In this document: one piece after another, positions 26,456 to 35,531 of the stretch
Layout of the letters: each line of letters opens with the position of its first letter
Position numbering within the stretch: position 1 is the stretch's first letter
From: Methylosinus sp. PW1
GTDB lineage: Bacteria; Pseudomonadota; Alphaproteobacteria; Rhizobiales; Beijerinckiaceae
Length of the DNA stretch: 64,000 nt
Reading direction: 5' to 3'
NCBI RefSeq assembly: GCF_000745215.1
Contig: NZ_JQNK01000009.1
Location: 558,001 to 622,000, forward strand
Translations under genes and position numbers: made by a program
The notes under the pieces: generated by a model
Told to the model about the DNA's origin: nothing
Database searches by the model: none
What the model saw: only the letters and a program-made list of their open reading frames with translations

Positions 26456-26464
26456 ATTTGTCAA
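26437..26464 (-). promoter_or_regulatory. Sigma-70-type promoter embedded in the SOS boxes
   Basis: Read on the minus strand, a perfect TTGACA (-35, bases 26464-26459) is followed after 16 bases by TCTAAT (-10, bases 26442-26437, five of six matches). The SOS boxes cover the -10 and the spacer, as expected for LexA repression. Confidence 0.8.
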
Positions 26465-26497
26465 ACTGTTCGTATTCGCCCGGAGGGGCCTTTTGGT

Positions 26498-27430
26498 CTA
26501 CGCCGCCGCCGAGCCGCCCTCCGTGCGCAGCCAGGCGGCGCCGCAGGCGCGCGCCAATTCGCGCACGCGCAGAATATAGCTCTGCCGCTCGGTGACGGAG
26601 ATCACGCCGCGCGCATCCAGCAGATTGAAAGCGTGGCTGGCCTTTATGCATTGATCATATGCGGGCAGCGCCATCAGATGGCGCTCGCCCTCGCCCTTGT
26701 CGCCGAAGGCGAGCAGCTTGCGGCATTCGGCCTCGGCGGCGCGGAAATCGGAGAACAGCTTCTCTGTGTCGGCGGCCTCGAAATTATGCCGTGAATATTC
26801 CTGCTCGGCCTGCAGGAACACATCGGCGTAAGTGACCTTGTCCTCGTCGCCGCCGTTGAAATTCAGCTCCATGATCGAATCGACGCCCTGCAGATAGCAG
26901 GCGAGCCGCTCGAGCCCATAGGTCAGCTCGCCGGCGACAGGCGCGCAATCGAAGCCCGCCACCTGCTGAAAATAGGTGAATTGCGAGATCTCCATGCCGT
27001 CGCACCAGCATTCCCAGCCCAATCCCCAGGCGCCGAGAGTCGGGCTCTCCCAATCATCCTCGACGAAGCGGATGTCATGCAGCTTCGCGTCGACGCCGAT
27101 CGCCGCCAGCGAGGCGAGATAGAGCGATTGCAGATCCGACGGCGAGGGCTTCAGAATCACCTGATATTGATAGAAGTGCTGAAGCCGATTGGGGTTCTCG
27201 CCATAGCGGCCGTCCTTCGGGCGCCGGCTCGGCTGCACATAGGCCGCCTTCCAAGGCTTGGGGCCGAGCGCCCGCAGAGTGGTCGCGGGGTGAAATGTGC
27301 CTGCGCCCATCTCCATATCGTAAGGCTGCAAAATGACGCAGCCCTGCGCCGCCCAGAAATTCTGCAGGGTCAGAATGAGGCCCTGGAACGAGCGGGTGGG
27401 AGAAAGTCTGTCTGGCGCGGTCATTTGCAT
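26498..27430 (-). CDS. glyQ: Glycyl-tRNA synthetase alpha subunit
   Basis: 310 residues; ATG 27424 is two codons inside and has the better spacing to GAGGA. Highly conserved GlyQ sequence throughout: [60 protein letters not shown] and [12 protein letters not shown]. With GlyS it forms the alpha2-beta2 enzyme charging tRNA-Gly. glyS, which usually follows, is not downstream here: the next gene is the unrelated SOS-controlled one. It diverges from copC. Confidence 0.96.
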   Translation of the reverse strand: MQMTAPDRLSPTRSFQGLILTLQNFWAAQGCVILQPYDMEMGAGTFHPATTLRALGPKPWKAAYVQPSRRPKDGRYGENPNRLQHFYQYQVILKPSPSDLQSLYLASLAAIGVDAKLHDIRFVEDDWESPTLGAWGLGWECWCDGMEISQFTYFQQVAGFDCAPVAGELTYGLERLACYLQGVDSIMELNFNGGDEDKVTYADVFLQAEQEYSRHNFEAADTEKLFSDFRAAEAECRKLLAFGDKGEGERHLMALPAYDQCIKASHAFNLLDARGVISVTERQSYILRVRELARACGAAWLRTEGGSAAA

Positions 27431-27574
27431 CGATCCTCATGCTGCGGGCGGCAGGCTAGTCGCGGCGCGCGCGCCGGTCAACGCGGCGGGGGCGCCCGCA
27501 AAAAAGCCGCGCGCGGTCCAGCCGCCCGCGCTATTGTCCAGCCGCCGGCGATGACAAAGGAGCGCAGGGCTGGA

Positions 27575-27946
27575 ATGAGGGGGCGTGATATCGTCTTAGC
27601 GATCGGCGGGGCGGCGGCGGCGGCGATTTGGATCGACGGAGCGAGGCCTGCGCAGGCGCATGCCGTCCTCTCGGAATCGACGCCGCGCGAAGCGCAGATC
27701 GTCTTTGGACCCGATCTCGATGTGGAGCTGAGATTCAACTGCCGGATCGACGCTCGCCGCTCGCGGCTGCTGCTGGTCTCGCCGGACATGCATGGAACTG
27801 TGCTTCCGCTGCTCGAGGGCGCCGCCGATGAGCTGCGCGCCGGGCTGCATGATCTTCGGCACGGCGCCTATCGGCTGCATTGGCAGGTGCTGAGCGTCGA
27901 CGGACACATCACCCGCGGCGACATCTCTTTTCGCGTCGGCCGCTGA
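27575..27946 (+). CDS. copC: CopC-domain copper-binding protein
   Basis: 123 residues from ATG 27575; ATG 27551 is in frame and possible. The signal peptide (IVLAIGGAAAAAIWIDGARPAQA) leaves a mature N-terminus AHAVLSESTPREAQ, whose histidine is the CopC copper ligand. The fold ends with the LHWQVLSVDGHITRGDISFRV strand pair, where the His of DGHITRG is the other conserved ligand. CopC carries copper in the periplasm and works with CopD, encoded 3 bp downstream. Confidence 0.9.
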   Translation: MRGRDIVLAIGGAAAAAIWIDGARPAQAHAVLSESTPREAQIVFGPDLDVELRFNCRIDARRSRLLLVSPDMHGTVLPLLEGAADELRAGLHDLRHGAYRLHWQVLSVDGHITRGDISFRVGR

Positions 27947-27949
27947 GCC

Positions 27950-29596
27950 ATGCAGCAATTCATCGAAATCTACGGCTTTCTCAGCGTCATTCTGCGCGGC
28001 TCCATCTCGGGGGCGCTGTCGCTCGCCGTCGGCGGCGTCGCCTTTCTGCTGCTCATCGCCGAGCCGCTGGAGCCGCGGCTCGGCGCGGCGGCGAAGCCCA
28101 TCGCCGCGCGCGCCGGACGAATCGTTTTTTGGAGCGCGATCGCCCTCGCCTGTCTCGTCTCTCTCGACGCCGCGGCGCTCGCGACCATGCTCGTCGGCGC
28201 GCTGGAGCTCTCCTTCGCGGATGCGCTCACCGCCGATGCGGTGAAGGCCGATGCGCTCGCGGCGGCGCCGGCCCTCGCGCTCGCCTTCGCGATTCGCGGC
28301 GGCGTAGCGCAGCCCCTGCCCCTCGCCGCCTTCGCGGCGGCTTTGATCTGCGCCCGGCTCGGCGCCACGCACGCCGTCAGCCGGCTGGACAATCCGCCGG
28401 GCCTCGTCGCCGCGGAACTCGCGCATCTCACCGGCGTCGCTCTGTGGATCGGCGGCATTCCCTATTTCCTCATGGCGCTGGCCCGCGCCTCGGATGGCGA
28501 GGCGCAGCGCGCCATCGGCCTGCGCTTTTCGCATCTCTCCACGGTCGCCGTGGCGATGATCGCCGCCGGCGGCGTCGCCATGTCGATCGTCTATATCGGC
28601 GCGGTCGAGAATTTCTACGGCGCCGCCTATGGCGTGATGGTGGGCGCCAAGACCATCCTCTTCGCCGGCCTGCTGTCGCTCGGCGCGCTCAATTTCCTCG
28701 CCGTCCGCCGCTCCCCGGCCGATCGAGACGCCTTCGCGCGGCTGCGTCGTTTCGCGGAGGTGGAGATCGGCGTCGGCTGGACGGTTGTTTTCGCCGCCGC
28801 CTCGCTCTCCTCGCTGCCGCCGGCCGTCGATCTCGCGCGCGACCGGGTGAGCTTCGCCGAGATCGTGGAGCGCCTGACCCCGCAATGGCCGCCGCGCCTC
28901 GAGAGCCCGGATCACTCCACCCTCTCCGTCTCGCTGCCGCCCGTCCAGACCGCGCGCGCCGATGAAACGTCATCGACGGAGGCGAGCGACGCGGTGACCG
29001 CCTCCATCGCCGCGCAGCGCAACGCCGAGGACATCGCCTGGTCCGAATATAACCACCACATCGCCGGGCTCTTCGTCGCCGCCATGGGGCTGCTGGCGCT
29101 GCTCGAGCATTGGCGTCGCCTCGCCCCGCTCGCGCGTCATTGGCCGATGCTGATGCTCGGCCTAGCCGGCTTTCTCTTCCTGCGCGCCGACGAGGCGGTC
29201 TGGCCGCTCGGCCAGCTCGGACTCATCGAGAGCCTGCGCGACCCCGAGATCGCGCAGCACCGCATCTTCCTCGCGCTCATCATCGGCTTCGGAATCTTCG
29301 AGTGGCGCGTGCGGACGCGGCGCGTGAAGGCGCAATGGGCGCCGCTCGCCTTCCCCTTCATCACCGGCGTCGGCGGCGCGCTGCTGCTCGCCCATTCGCA
29401 TGGGCTCTCCAACATAAGGGAAGAGTTTCTGATCGAGGTCACGCATACGCCGCTGGCGCTGGTCGGCCTGCTCGCCTCTTCGGCCCGCTGGCTGGAGATC
29501 CGCCTGGACGGCCGCGGCGCGCGCATCGCCGGCATCGTCTGGCCCATCGCCTTCACTCTGGCCGGCCTGATGCTGCTCGCCTATCGAGAGGCGTGA
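27950..29596 (+). CDS. copD: CopD-family copper transport membrane protein
   Basis: 548 residues with many hydrophobic segments. The first 300 residues match CopD (GFLSVILRGSISGALSLAVG, LTGVALWIGGIPYFLMALAR, GAKTILFAGLLSLGALNFLA). After a soluble stretch (about 300-365), the remaining 180 residues hold about six further helices (NHHIAGLFVAAMGLLALLEH, AHSHGLSNIREEF). It lies 3 bp after copC and should import copper delivered by it. The extended C-terminal membrane domain is longer than a minimal CopD; its role is unknown. Confidence 0.87.
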   Translation: MQQFIEIYGFLSVILRGSISGALSLAVGGVAFLLLIAEPLEPRLGAAAKPIAARAGRIVFWSAIALACLVSLDAAALATMLVGALELSFADALTADAVKADALAAAPALALAFAIRGGVAQPLPLAAFAAALICARLGATHAVSRLDNPPGLVAAELAHLTGVALWIGGIPYFLMALARASDGEAQRAIGLRFSHLSTVAVAMIAAGGVAMSIVYIGAVENFYGAAYGVMVGAKTILFAGLLSLGALNFLAVRRSPADRDAFARLRRFAEVEIGVGWTVVFAAASLSSLPPAVDLARDRVSFAEIVERLTPQWPPRLESPDHSTLSVSLPPVQTARADETSSTEASDAVTASIAAQRNAEDIAWSEYNHHIAGLFVAAMGLLALLEHWRRLAPLARHWPMLMLGLAGFLFLRADEAVWPLGQLGLIESLRDPEIAQHRIFLALIIGFGIFEWRVRTRRVKAQWAPLAFPFITGVGGALLLAHSHGLSNIREEFLIEVTHTPLALVGLLASSARWLEIRLDGRGARIAGIVWPIAFTLAGLMLLAYREA

Positions 29597-29704
29597 TTCG
29601 ACTTATGCACGCATTTCATGGCTTCATGAAAATTCTGCATTTCAGCCGTCAAAAGCCCGCGCCATAGAAACCCTCGACGGTGAATGGCCGAATGGGAGGG
29701 ACCA

Positions 29705-30283
29705 ATGACGATTCTCGCGGAAGTCTTGTCGGCGAACGACAAATATGTCGCGGATTTCGGAGACAAGGCGAAGCTCGCTCTGCCGCCGGCGCGGCGTTTC
29801 GCCATTCTGACCTGCATGGATGCGCGCCTCGACCCGGCCAAATACGCCGGCCTTTCCGAAGGCGACGCGCATGTGATCCGCAACGCCGGCGGACGCGCCT
29901 CCGATGACGCCATTCGCTCGCTGATCATCTCGCACAAGCTGCTCGGCACGCTCGAATGGTTCGTGATCCACCATTCCGATTGCGGCATGGAGCTGTTCTG
30001 CGACGAGGTGATGGCCGATCTTCTCGACGACAGCTTGGCCACCGCGGCCTTCGACGGGACCACATGGTCCAATCCCCAGCATGGCGGCGGATGCACGGCG
30101 GGCCATTTCGTGAAATGGCTCACCATCGAGTCGCAGGAGGAGAGCGTCTATCAGGATGTGAAGCGCATCCGGGAGAATCCGCTGACGCCGAAGAATATTC
30201 CCATCTACGGCTTCATCTATGATGTGAAGAGCGGCAAGCTGATCGAGGTCCCCAAGGCGACCGAGGCGGGCCGCGCCGCCTGA
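29705..30283 (+). CDS. Beta-class carbonic anhydrase
   Basis: 192 residues from ATG 29705 with GGGAGGG upstream. Zinc ligands and the catalytic dyad are visible: Cys37 and Asp39 in [13 protein letters not shown], Arg41, and His90 and Cys93 in [10 protein letters not shown]. It interconverts CO2 and bicarbonate. It sits alone between copCD and a terminator. Upstream (29611-29644) GCATTTCA occurs twice, the first copy overlapping the inverted repeat TTTCATG-N4-CATGAAA, a possible operator. Confidence 0.92.
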   Translation: MTILAEVLSANDKYVADFGDKAKLALPPARRFAILTCMDARLDPAKYAGLSEGDAHVIRNAGGRASDDAIRSLIISHKLLGTLEWFVIHHSDCGMELFCDEVMADLLDDSLATAAFDGTTWSNPQHGGGCTAGHFVKWLTIESQEESVYQDVKRIRENPLTPKNIPIYGFIYDVKSGKLIEVPKATEAGRAA

Positions 30284-30292
30284 TGAAGCGAA

Positions 30293-30326
30293 AAAGCCCG
30301 ACGCGACGCGCCGGGCTTTCTTTTTT
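30293..30326 (+). terminator. Rho-independent terminator after carbonic anhydrase
   Basis: The stem AAAGCCCG / CGGGCTTT with an 11-base loop is followed by a run of six T. It starts 10 bp after the stop codon of the carbonic anhydrase gene. Confidence 0.88.
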
Positions 30327-30346
30327 CGCGAGCTCGGCCCGAAGCC

Positions 30347-31201
30347 TCACATCTTGCAGTTGGCCGCGCTCGGCAGAATGGAGAGCTCGGTCATCTCGCC
30401 GGTCAGCGCGAAATCGCCATAGTCGAGCTTCAGCGCGCGGGAGACGCCATTCTCATAGAGGTCGAAGGACAGCACATAGACCGGCTGCTCGTCGCGCTTG
30501 CCCGGCTCGAAATAGGAGATCGACACCGGCCAGCGCTTGAGCCCTTCGAGCTCCTTGATCTGCGCGGCCTTTTCGGTGACGACGCTGCTGGTCGGCCGGC
30601 CGATGACGCTCATCGTGTCGAAGACCTTCTCGCCGTCGCCGGAGCCGTCGAAGACCTTGGCCTCGAGAATGCGCTCCTCGGAGAGGGCCGCGGCGAGGAT
30701 ATGGCGCAGATGCTCGGTCGGGAACAGCGCGCCGCCGTCCAGCGAGAGCGTCGACGGCTTGGGCCGGGCGAGATCGACCGAGAGCGCGGCGCCGGTCTTC
30801 TTCTTGGCCTTGCCGTCTATGTCCTCGGCCTGGACATTGTCGAGCTTGGTCTCGATGCGGAAACGGAAATCCTTGCCGTCGCCGGCCTCGAAAGTGGCGG
30901 AGCGCATGTCGGAGAGGCGCGGCGGGCCTTCGGCGGGCTGCAGCTCGGTGATCTGGCGGAAATTCTGCACCCAGCCCTCGCAGGAGGAGCCGGTGAAATC
31001 GAAAGCGATGCGGCCGCGCGCCGAGGTCGGCGCCTTGCTGCCCGAGGCCTGCGCCAGCGTCAGATCATAGACGGCGCGATGCGGCGTCAGCTGCGGATGG
31101 CCGGTGACGGCCGCCACAGTGGCCGCACTCTCGGCATGGGCGGCGAGCGCGAGGAAGGAGGCGCAGGCGAGCGTCGCGCCGATGAGATATTTTTGAGCCA
31201 T
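30347..31201 (-). CDS. eipB: Cell envelope integrity protein EipB (DUF1849)
   Basis: 284 residues. A Sec signal peptide (QKYLIGATLACASFLALAAHA) precedes a beta-rich periplasmic domain: TPHRAVYDLTLAQASGSK, RGRIAFDFTGSSCEGWVQNF, ISYFEPGKRDEQPVYVLSFD, LYENGVSRALKLDYGDF. The conserved pair Cys74 (SSCEGW) and Cys282 (NCKM at the end) match the disulfide of Brucella EipB. EipB folds as a spiral beta-strand protein needed for envelope integrity in Hyphomicrobiales. The gene is monocistronic and faces the carbonic anhydrase terminator. Confidence 0.92.
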   Translation of the reverse strand: MAQKYLIGATLACASFLALAAHAESAATVAAVTGHPQLTPHRAVYDLTLAQASGSKAPTSARGRIAFDFTGSSCEGWVQNFRQITELQPAEGPPRLSDMRSATFEAGDGKDFRFRIETKLDNVQAEDIDGKAKKKTGAALSVDLARPKPSTLSLDGGALFPTEHLRHILAAALSEERILEAKVFDGSGDGEKVFDTMSVIGRPTSSVVTEKAAQIKELEGLKRWPVSISYFEPGKRDEQPVYVLSFDLYENGVSRALKLDYGDFALTGEMTELSILPSAANCKM

Positions 31202-31469
31202 ATGGGGTCTTTCTCCCTCTGTCGCGCTCTTGGTTGGTTTCGGGTCCGGCGTCTCCCGGCGCTTCGCGTCGACGACGACAGGGGCCGGAGGGCTCTATTT
31301 TCGCTCCGGCGGGTCGTCGCGGCGCGGCGCCCGCGCTGACGTCCACTCTATCTCGGACGAGCGAGATGTCGAGGCGAAGTCTCGCTCGACGCATTGCCTC
31401 CCGACCTTGGCCAAATTACGGTCGGCGGCAAAGCTGCAAATTTCTTCAGAGATTCGGAAAGGATGCGCA

Positions 31470-31955
31470 ATGTCCGACACAGCGAAGACGCCGCTCGAAA
31501 AGCTCGAGGCGCTGGGTCTAACCCTCCCCACTCCGGCGGCGCCGGTCGCCAATTACGTGCCCTGGACGCGCTCCGGCAATCTCGTCTTCGTCTCGGGACA
31601 ATTGCCGGTCGGCGCCGGCGGCGCGATCGATCCCGCGCATAAGGGCAAGCTCGGCGCCTCGGTCGCGCTCGAGGCCGGCCAAGCGGCGGCGCGCATCTGC
31701 GCGCTCAATCTCCTCGCGCAAGCCTCGGTCGCGGCGGGCGGCGATCTCGCCAGACTGCGCGTGCTGCGGCTCGGCGGATTCATCAACAGCGCCGCCGATT
31801 ACGGCCAGATTCCGCAAGTGCTGAACGGCGCGTCGGATCTCGTCGCCGCTGTGCTCGGCGAGAATGGACGCCATGCGCGCTTCGCCGTCGGCGTCGCCCA
31901 GCTGCCGCTCGACGCCGCGGTGGAGGTGGACGCGACCTTCGAGATTTTGGCGTAG
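31470..31955 (+). CDS. RidA/YjgF-family protein
   Basis: 161 residues from ATG 31470, with AAAGGA upstream. The RidA fold is evident: LEALGLTLPTPAAPVANYVP, GNLVFVSGQLPVG, ARICALNLLAQASVAAGGDL, VGVAQLPLDAAVEVDATFE. RidA enzymes hydrolyse reactive enamine/imine intermediates; this longer subgroup (YjgF-like, about 150-160 aa) often lacks the canonical final Arg-containing motif, so deaminase activity is uncertain. The glycerophosphodiesterase gene starts 3 bp after its stop. Confidence 0.88.
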   Translation: MSDTAKTPLEKLEALGLTLPTPAAPVANYVPWTRSGNLVFVSGQLPVGAGGAIDPAHKGKLGASVALEAGQAAARICALNLLAQASVAAGGDLARLRVLRLGGFINSAADYGQIPQVLNGASDLVAAVLGENGRHARFAVGVAQLPLDAAVEVDATFEILA

Positions 31956-31958
31956 CCG

Positions 31959-32735
31959 ATGAGCCCGGGCGGCGGCGGCCGTTACCCTTGGCTCACGGAA
32001 CATAAGATCGCGCATAGAGGCCTGCACGATCTCGCAAAAGGCGTGGCCGAGAACTCACTGTCGGCGGCGCGCGCCGCCGCCTGCGCCGGTTACGCCATAG
32101 AATGCGACGTGCAGGCGAGCGCCGATGGCGAGGTCGTCGTCTTCCACGACGAGACATTGGAGCGCCTGACCGATGCGACCGGCCGTCTCGACGCGCTGAC
32201 TCGTTTCGAAATCGCGCGGCTCACCTTGCGCGGAACGCGCGAAGGCGTGCCGACGCTGCGCGATCTTCTCGCGACGATCGGCGGAAATGTTCCGCTCTTC
32301 ATCGAGATCAAGAGCCGTTTCGACGGCGATCCCGCCCTTGCGCGCAATGTCGCGGATATTGTCGCACATTATCGCGGAGCCGTGGCGATCGAGAGCTTCG
32401 ACCCCGCGCCGATCGCTGAATTGCGCGCGCATTTCGATAGCTTGGGCATTTCCGGCGTTCCGCTCGGCATTGTCGCAGAGGCGTCTTACGAAGGGCCGGA
32501 CTGGAGCTTTCTCACCGCCGCGCAGCGGGAGGAGCTCACGAAATTCTCCCATGTCGCGCGCACGCGGCCGGACTTTCTCTCCTGGAACGTCGCCGATCTG
32601 CCGCATGCGATTCCGCGCCGCTGCCGCGAGGAGCTCGGCGTTCCGGTGACGACATGGACGGTGCGCAGCGCGGAACAGGCGAAGGCCGCTCTCGCCTTCG
32701 CCGATCAGATCGTCTTCGAGGGATTTGCGCCCTGA
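31959..32735 (+). CDS. Glycerophosphodiester phosphodiesterase
   Basis: 258 residues. The GDPD TIM-barrel motifs are present: IAHRGLHDLAKGVAENSLSA (catalytic His in HRG), YAIECDVQASADGEVVVFHD (metal-binding Glu/Asp and His) and LFIEIKSRF. No signal peptide is seen, so it should act on glycerophosphodiesters in the cytosol. Its start lies 3 bp after the ridA-like gene, which indicates one transcript. Confidence 0.92.
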   Translation: MSPGGGGRYPWLTEHKIAHRGLHDLAKGVAENSLSAARAAACAGYAIECDVQASADGEVVVFHDETLERLTDATGRLDALTRFEIARLTLRGTREGVPTLRDLLATIGGNVPLFIEIKSRFDGDPALARNVADIVAHYRGAVAIESFDPAPIAELRAHFDSLGISGVPLGIVAEASYEGPDWSFLTAAQREELTKFSHVARTRPDFLSWNVADLPHAIPRRCREELGVPVTTWTVRSAEQAKAALAFADQIVFEGFAP

Positions 32736-32821
32736 GCGGCCTCGTCCGACGTCGTTATCCGTCATAAATCTATCGTCGAGCTCACGCTAATATCGATCGT
32801 TAATTTTATTTGGAGCTCGAA

Positions 32822-34828
32822 ATGATTATCGAATCGAAGTTCGACGACGCCGAATTGCGCGACCAGATCCGATCTGGACAGGCCGCCCCGCGCCCGACGC
32901 CGGATTCCGCCCGTGTGGTCGATCAGATCGTGCATCGCGTGCGCGCCGGCGCGGGCGTCGATTTCGACGCCTATGAAGCGCTGATCGGCGCGAATGATCT
33001 CGTCGAGATCAATTATCTCGAACGCGGCCTCATGGCGGCGCGCGCCGTGTGCCGCATCAATGCGCCGGCCCTCGTCGGCAATGGGAGCGAATGGGGAACT
33101 GGCTTTCTGATCGGCCCGCGCCTGCTGCTGACCAATAATCACGTATTGCCCACGCCCGAGGACGCGCTGCGCGCGACGATCGAGTTCGGCTACGAGCTCG
33201 ACGGCTCGGGCCGGCTGCGCCGCAGCACCCGCTTCGCCCTGTCGCCTCAGGACGGCTTCGTCACCAGTCCGAGAAATCGTCTGGACTATACCATCGTCGT
33301 CGTCGCAGAGCGCAGCGAGGACGGCGCCGCGCTCGCCGATTTCGGCTATCTGCGTCTCGACGCGCGCACCGGCAAGATCGACACTGGCAATTACGTCACG
33401 ATCATCCAGCACCCCGACGCGCGCACGAAGCGCATTTCGCTGCGAGAGAACAAGATCGTCAAATATGGCGACGAGAGAGATTCTTCGAAGGACGATTTCC
33501 TCTGGTATTCGTCGGACACCGCGCCCGGCTCCTCCGGCGCGCCCGTGTGCACGGATGCCTGGCAGGTCGTCTGCCTCCATCACGCCGGCGTGCCGGAGCG
33601 CACGATCGTCAATGGCGTCGAGCATTGGACGCTCGCCGACGGATCGACCGCCCCGGCGACGACGGCGCGGCGGCTCGAGGGCGAGAAGATCAAATGGATC
33701 GCCAATGAGGGCGTGCGTGTGTCCAAGCTGCTCGCCGACCTCGAGCAGCAGGTCAAATCCTCGGCGACGCCGCGCTCCGCGCTGATTGGAGACTTGCTCG
33801 CCGACGCATCCGGCGTTGCGCCCTTTCCAGGCGCGCAGCCCTTGCAGAGCATCGTCGGCCCGCCGATCATCGGCGCTCCGACGATCCTCGTCGCGCAATC
33901 GGCCGCGCTGGAAGCTGCGCGCGCACCGAAACGGCGCACGCATCCGGCCAATTATTTCGACGGCAGAAAAGGCTATGACCCGAATTTTCTCCCGGTAGCC
34001 GCGCCCTTGCCGACGCTCGGCCCCAATGCGCTGCGCTTCGGCAGCCCGGCGAAAATCGCCGGCGCCTCGGACGACGTTCTGCGCTATCTGCACTTCTCGG
34101 TCGTCTTCAATGGCGACCCCAAGCGTAAGCTGGCCTTTTTCACCGCCGTCAACATAGACGGCGCCAAATGGGTCAATCTCGATCGCGGCGCCGACGCCTG
34201 GTACTATGACCCGCGCCTGCCGGAGGAATTGCAGAACGGCGACGAACTCTACGGAAACGAGCCCGTGCCGGGGAAGAACTACTTCGACCGCGGCCATCTG
34301 GTGCGCCGGCTGGACCCGGTCTGGGGCGCGATTCGCGAAGCCAAGCAGGCGAACGACGACACCTTCCACTGGACCAATTGCTCGCCCCAATATTGGGGCT
34401 TCAATCAAGGCGCCGACCTCTGGCAGGGTCTCGAGAATTTCATTCTCTACAATACCGACGAGGAAGATGTCCGCGCCAGCGTCTTCACCGGCCCCCTGTT
34501 CCGATCCGACGACGAAGAGCATCGCGGCGTGCTGATCCCGCAATTCTTCTGGAAAGTCGTCGTCGTCGCCGACCGCAGGGGCGCGCTCTACTCGAGCGCC
34601 TATCTGGTCAGCCAGCAGGACTATGCTCTGAACATTCCCTTCGAGCAGCTGCCGGTAGGCCCGAACAGCGCGGAGCCCGGCCAGAATTTTCAGGTTCCGG
34701 TGACAAAAATCGAAACGGAGACGGGACTGCGCTTCCCGGACGCAGTGAGAAGCGCCGACGTCTTCACCGGCCCCGGCGCCGGACGACGGCTGCGCACGCT
34801 GGCCGACGTGCAGCATCCGAGACGCTGA
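32822..34828 (+). CDS. Trypsin-like serine protease fused to a NUC1 (DNA/RNA non-specific) endonuclease
   Basis: 668 residues from ATG 32822 (GGAG six bases upstream; a TTG lies at 32810). Residues about 1-75 are a helical leader without signal peptide. Residues about 75-260 are a trypsin-like domain with His107 (LLTNNHVLPT), Asp155 (RLDYTIVVV) and Ser238 (APGSSGAPV). After a linker to about 370, residues about 370-650 are a beta-beta-alpha-metal nuclease with the DRGH motif at 489-492 (FDRGHLVRR) and the Mg-binding Asn519 (WTNCSPQ). All five catalytic positions look intact. Two destructive enzymes in one cytosolic protein suggest a toxin or defence effector whose protease controls the nuclease; that is inference. 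Confidence 0.88.
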   Translation: MIIESKFDDAELRDQIRSGQAAPRPTPDSARVVDQIVHRVRAGAGVDFDAYEALIGANDLVEINYLERGLMAARAVCRINAPALVGNGSEWGTGFLIGPRLLLTNNHVLPTPEDALRATIEFGYELDGSGRLRRSTRFALSPQDGFVTSPRNRLDYTIVVVAERSEDGAALADFGYLRLDARTGKIDTGNYVTIIQHPDARTKRISLRENKIVKYGDERDSSKDDFLWYSSDTAPGSSGAPVCTDAWQVVCLHHAGVPERTIVNGVEHWTLADGSTAPATTARRLEGEKIKWIANEGVRVSKLLADLEQQVKSSATPRSALIGDLLADASGVAPFPGAQPLQSIVGPPIIGAPTILVAQSAALEAARAPKRRTHPANYFDGRKGYDPNFLPVAAPLPTLGPNALRFGSPAKIAGASDDVLRYLHFSVVFNGDPKRKLAFFTAVNIDGAKWVNLDRGADAWYYDPRLPEELQNGDELYGNEPVPGKNYFDRGHLVRRLDPVWGAIREAKQANDDTFHWTNCSPQYWGFNQGADLWQGLENFILYNTDEEDVRASVFTGPLFRSDDEEHRGVLIPQFFWKVVVVADRRGALYSSAYLVSQQDYALNIPFEQLPVGPNSAEPGQNFQVPVTKIETETGLRFPDAVRSADVFTGPGAGRRLRTLADVQHPRR

Positions 34829-34843
34829 CCGCGTCTCGGATGC
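34813..34843. terminator. Bidirectional hairpin holding the stop codon of the protease-nuclease gene
   Basis: A perfect 13-bp stem GCATCCGAGACGC / GCGTCTCGGATGC has the loop TGACC, and the TGA in the loop is the stop codon. It lies between convergent genes, 10 bp before the end of the DUF1269 gene, and has no T-run. Confidence 0.65.
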
Positions 34844-34853
34844 TTCGGCGCAA

Positions 34854-35372
34854 TCAAGGCGTCGAAGGCGCGGCGACCGCCGTCGAAACATGCGCGGCGA
34901 GCGCGTCACGCAGCGCCTGCTCCTTATTGTGATCGAGCGAGGTCTTGAGCACGATCCCGCCAGTGCCCTTCACCGCATCGAGCAGCTTGTCGGCCGTCAG
35001 CTTGCGGATCAGCACGAAGAGCGCGGCGTTGCCGGGCTGAAGCGTCTCCGAGAGCTGCTTCATGAAAGCGTCGTTGATGCCGTAATCGGTGAGCGCGCCG
35101 CTGAGCGCGCCCGCGCCCGCGCCGATCGCCGCACCGAGCAGCGGATTGAGGAAGATGAGCCCGATCAGCGCGCCCCAAAAGGTGCCGCTCACGGCGCCGG
35201 CCGCGGTGGTGTTGAGGAGCTGGTTCAGCTTCACATGGCCGCTCGGCTCCTTGACCGCGATGACGGCGTCGCTGATCTCGATCACATATTCCTTCTGCAG
35301 CTCGAACAGCTTTTGCCGAATATCCTCGGCCTTGGCCTCGGTCGGATAGACGATGACAACGAGATCGGACAT
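34854..35372 (-). CDS. DUF1269 membrane protein
   Basis: 172 residues. The N-terminal part is a small alpha/beta domain (DLVVIVYPTEAKAEDIRQKL, YVIEISDAVIAVKEPSGHVK). A glycine-rich hydrophobic hairpin follows (GTFWGALIGLIFLNPLLGAA, IGAGAGALSGALTDYGI), and the C-terminus has NAALFVLIRKLTADKLLDAV. This is the DUF1269 layout. Function is unknown; family members are often stress-associated inner-membrane proteins. Confidence 0.88.
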   Translation of the reverse strand: MSDLVVIVYPTEAKAEDIRQKLFELQKEYVIEISDAVIAVKEPSGHVKLNQLLNTTAAGAVSGTFWGALIGLIFLNPLLGAAIGAGAGALSGALTDYGINDAFMKQLSETLQPGNAALFVLIRKLTADKLLDAVKGTGGIVLKTSLDHNKEQALRDALAAHVSTAVAAPSTP

Positions 35373-35531
35373 GAAAGCTCTCCTCTTGTCGGAAGACGCG
35401 CATCCTCATTGAAGCGCGTGAACGTGTCGTTGCGACGACCGCGCGAATGCGAGACGACGATGCGCGCTCCGCCGTCACCCGGCGAAACGCGCGACCGCGC
35501 GCATCGTTTCCGCTTCTCTCTATCTAGGGAG

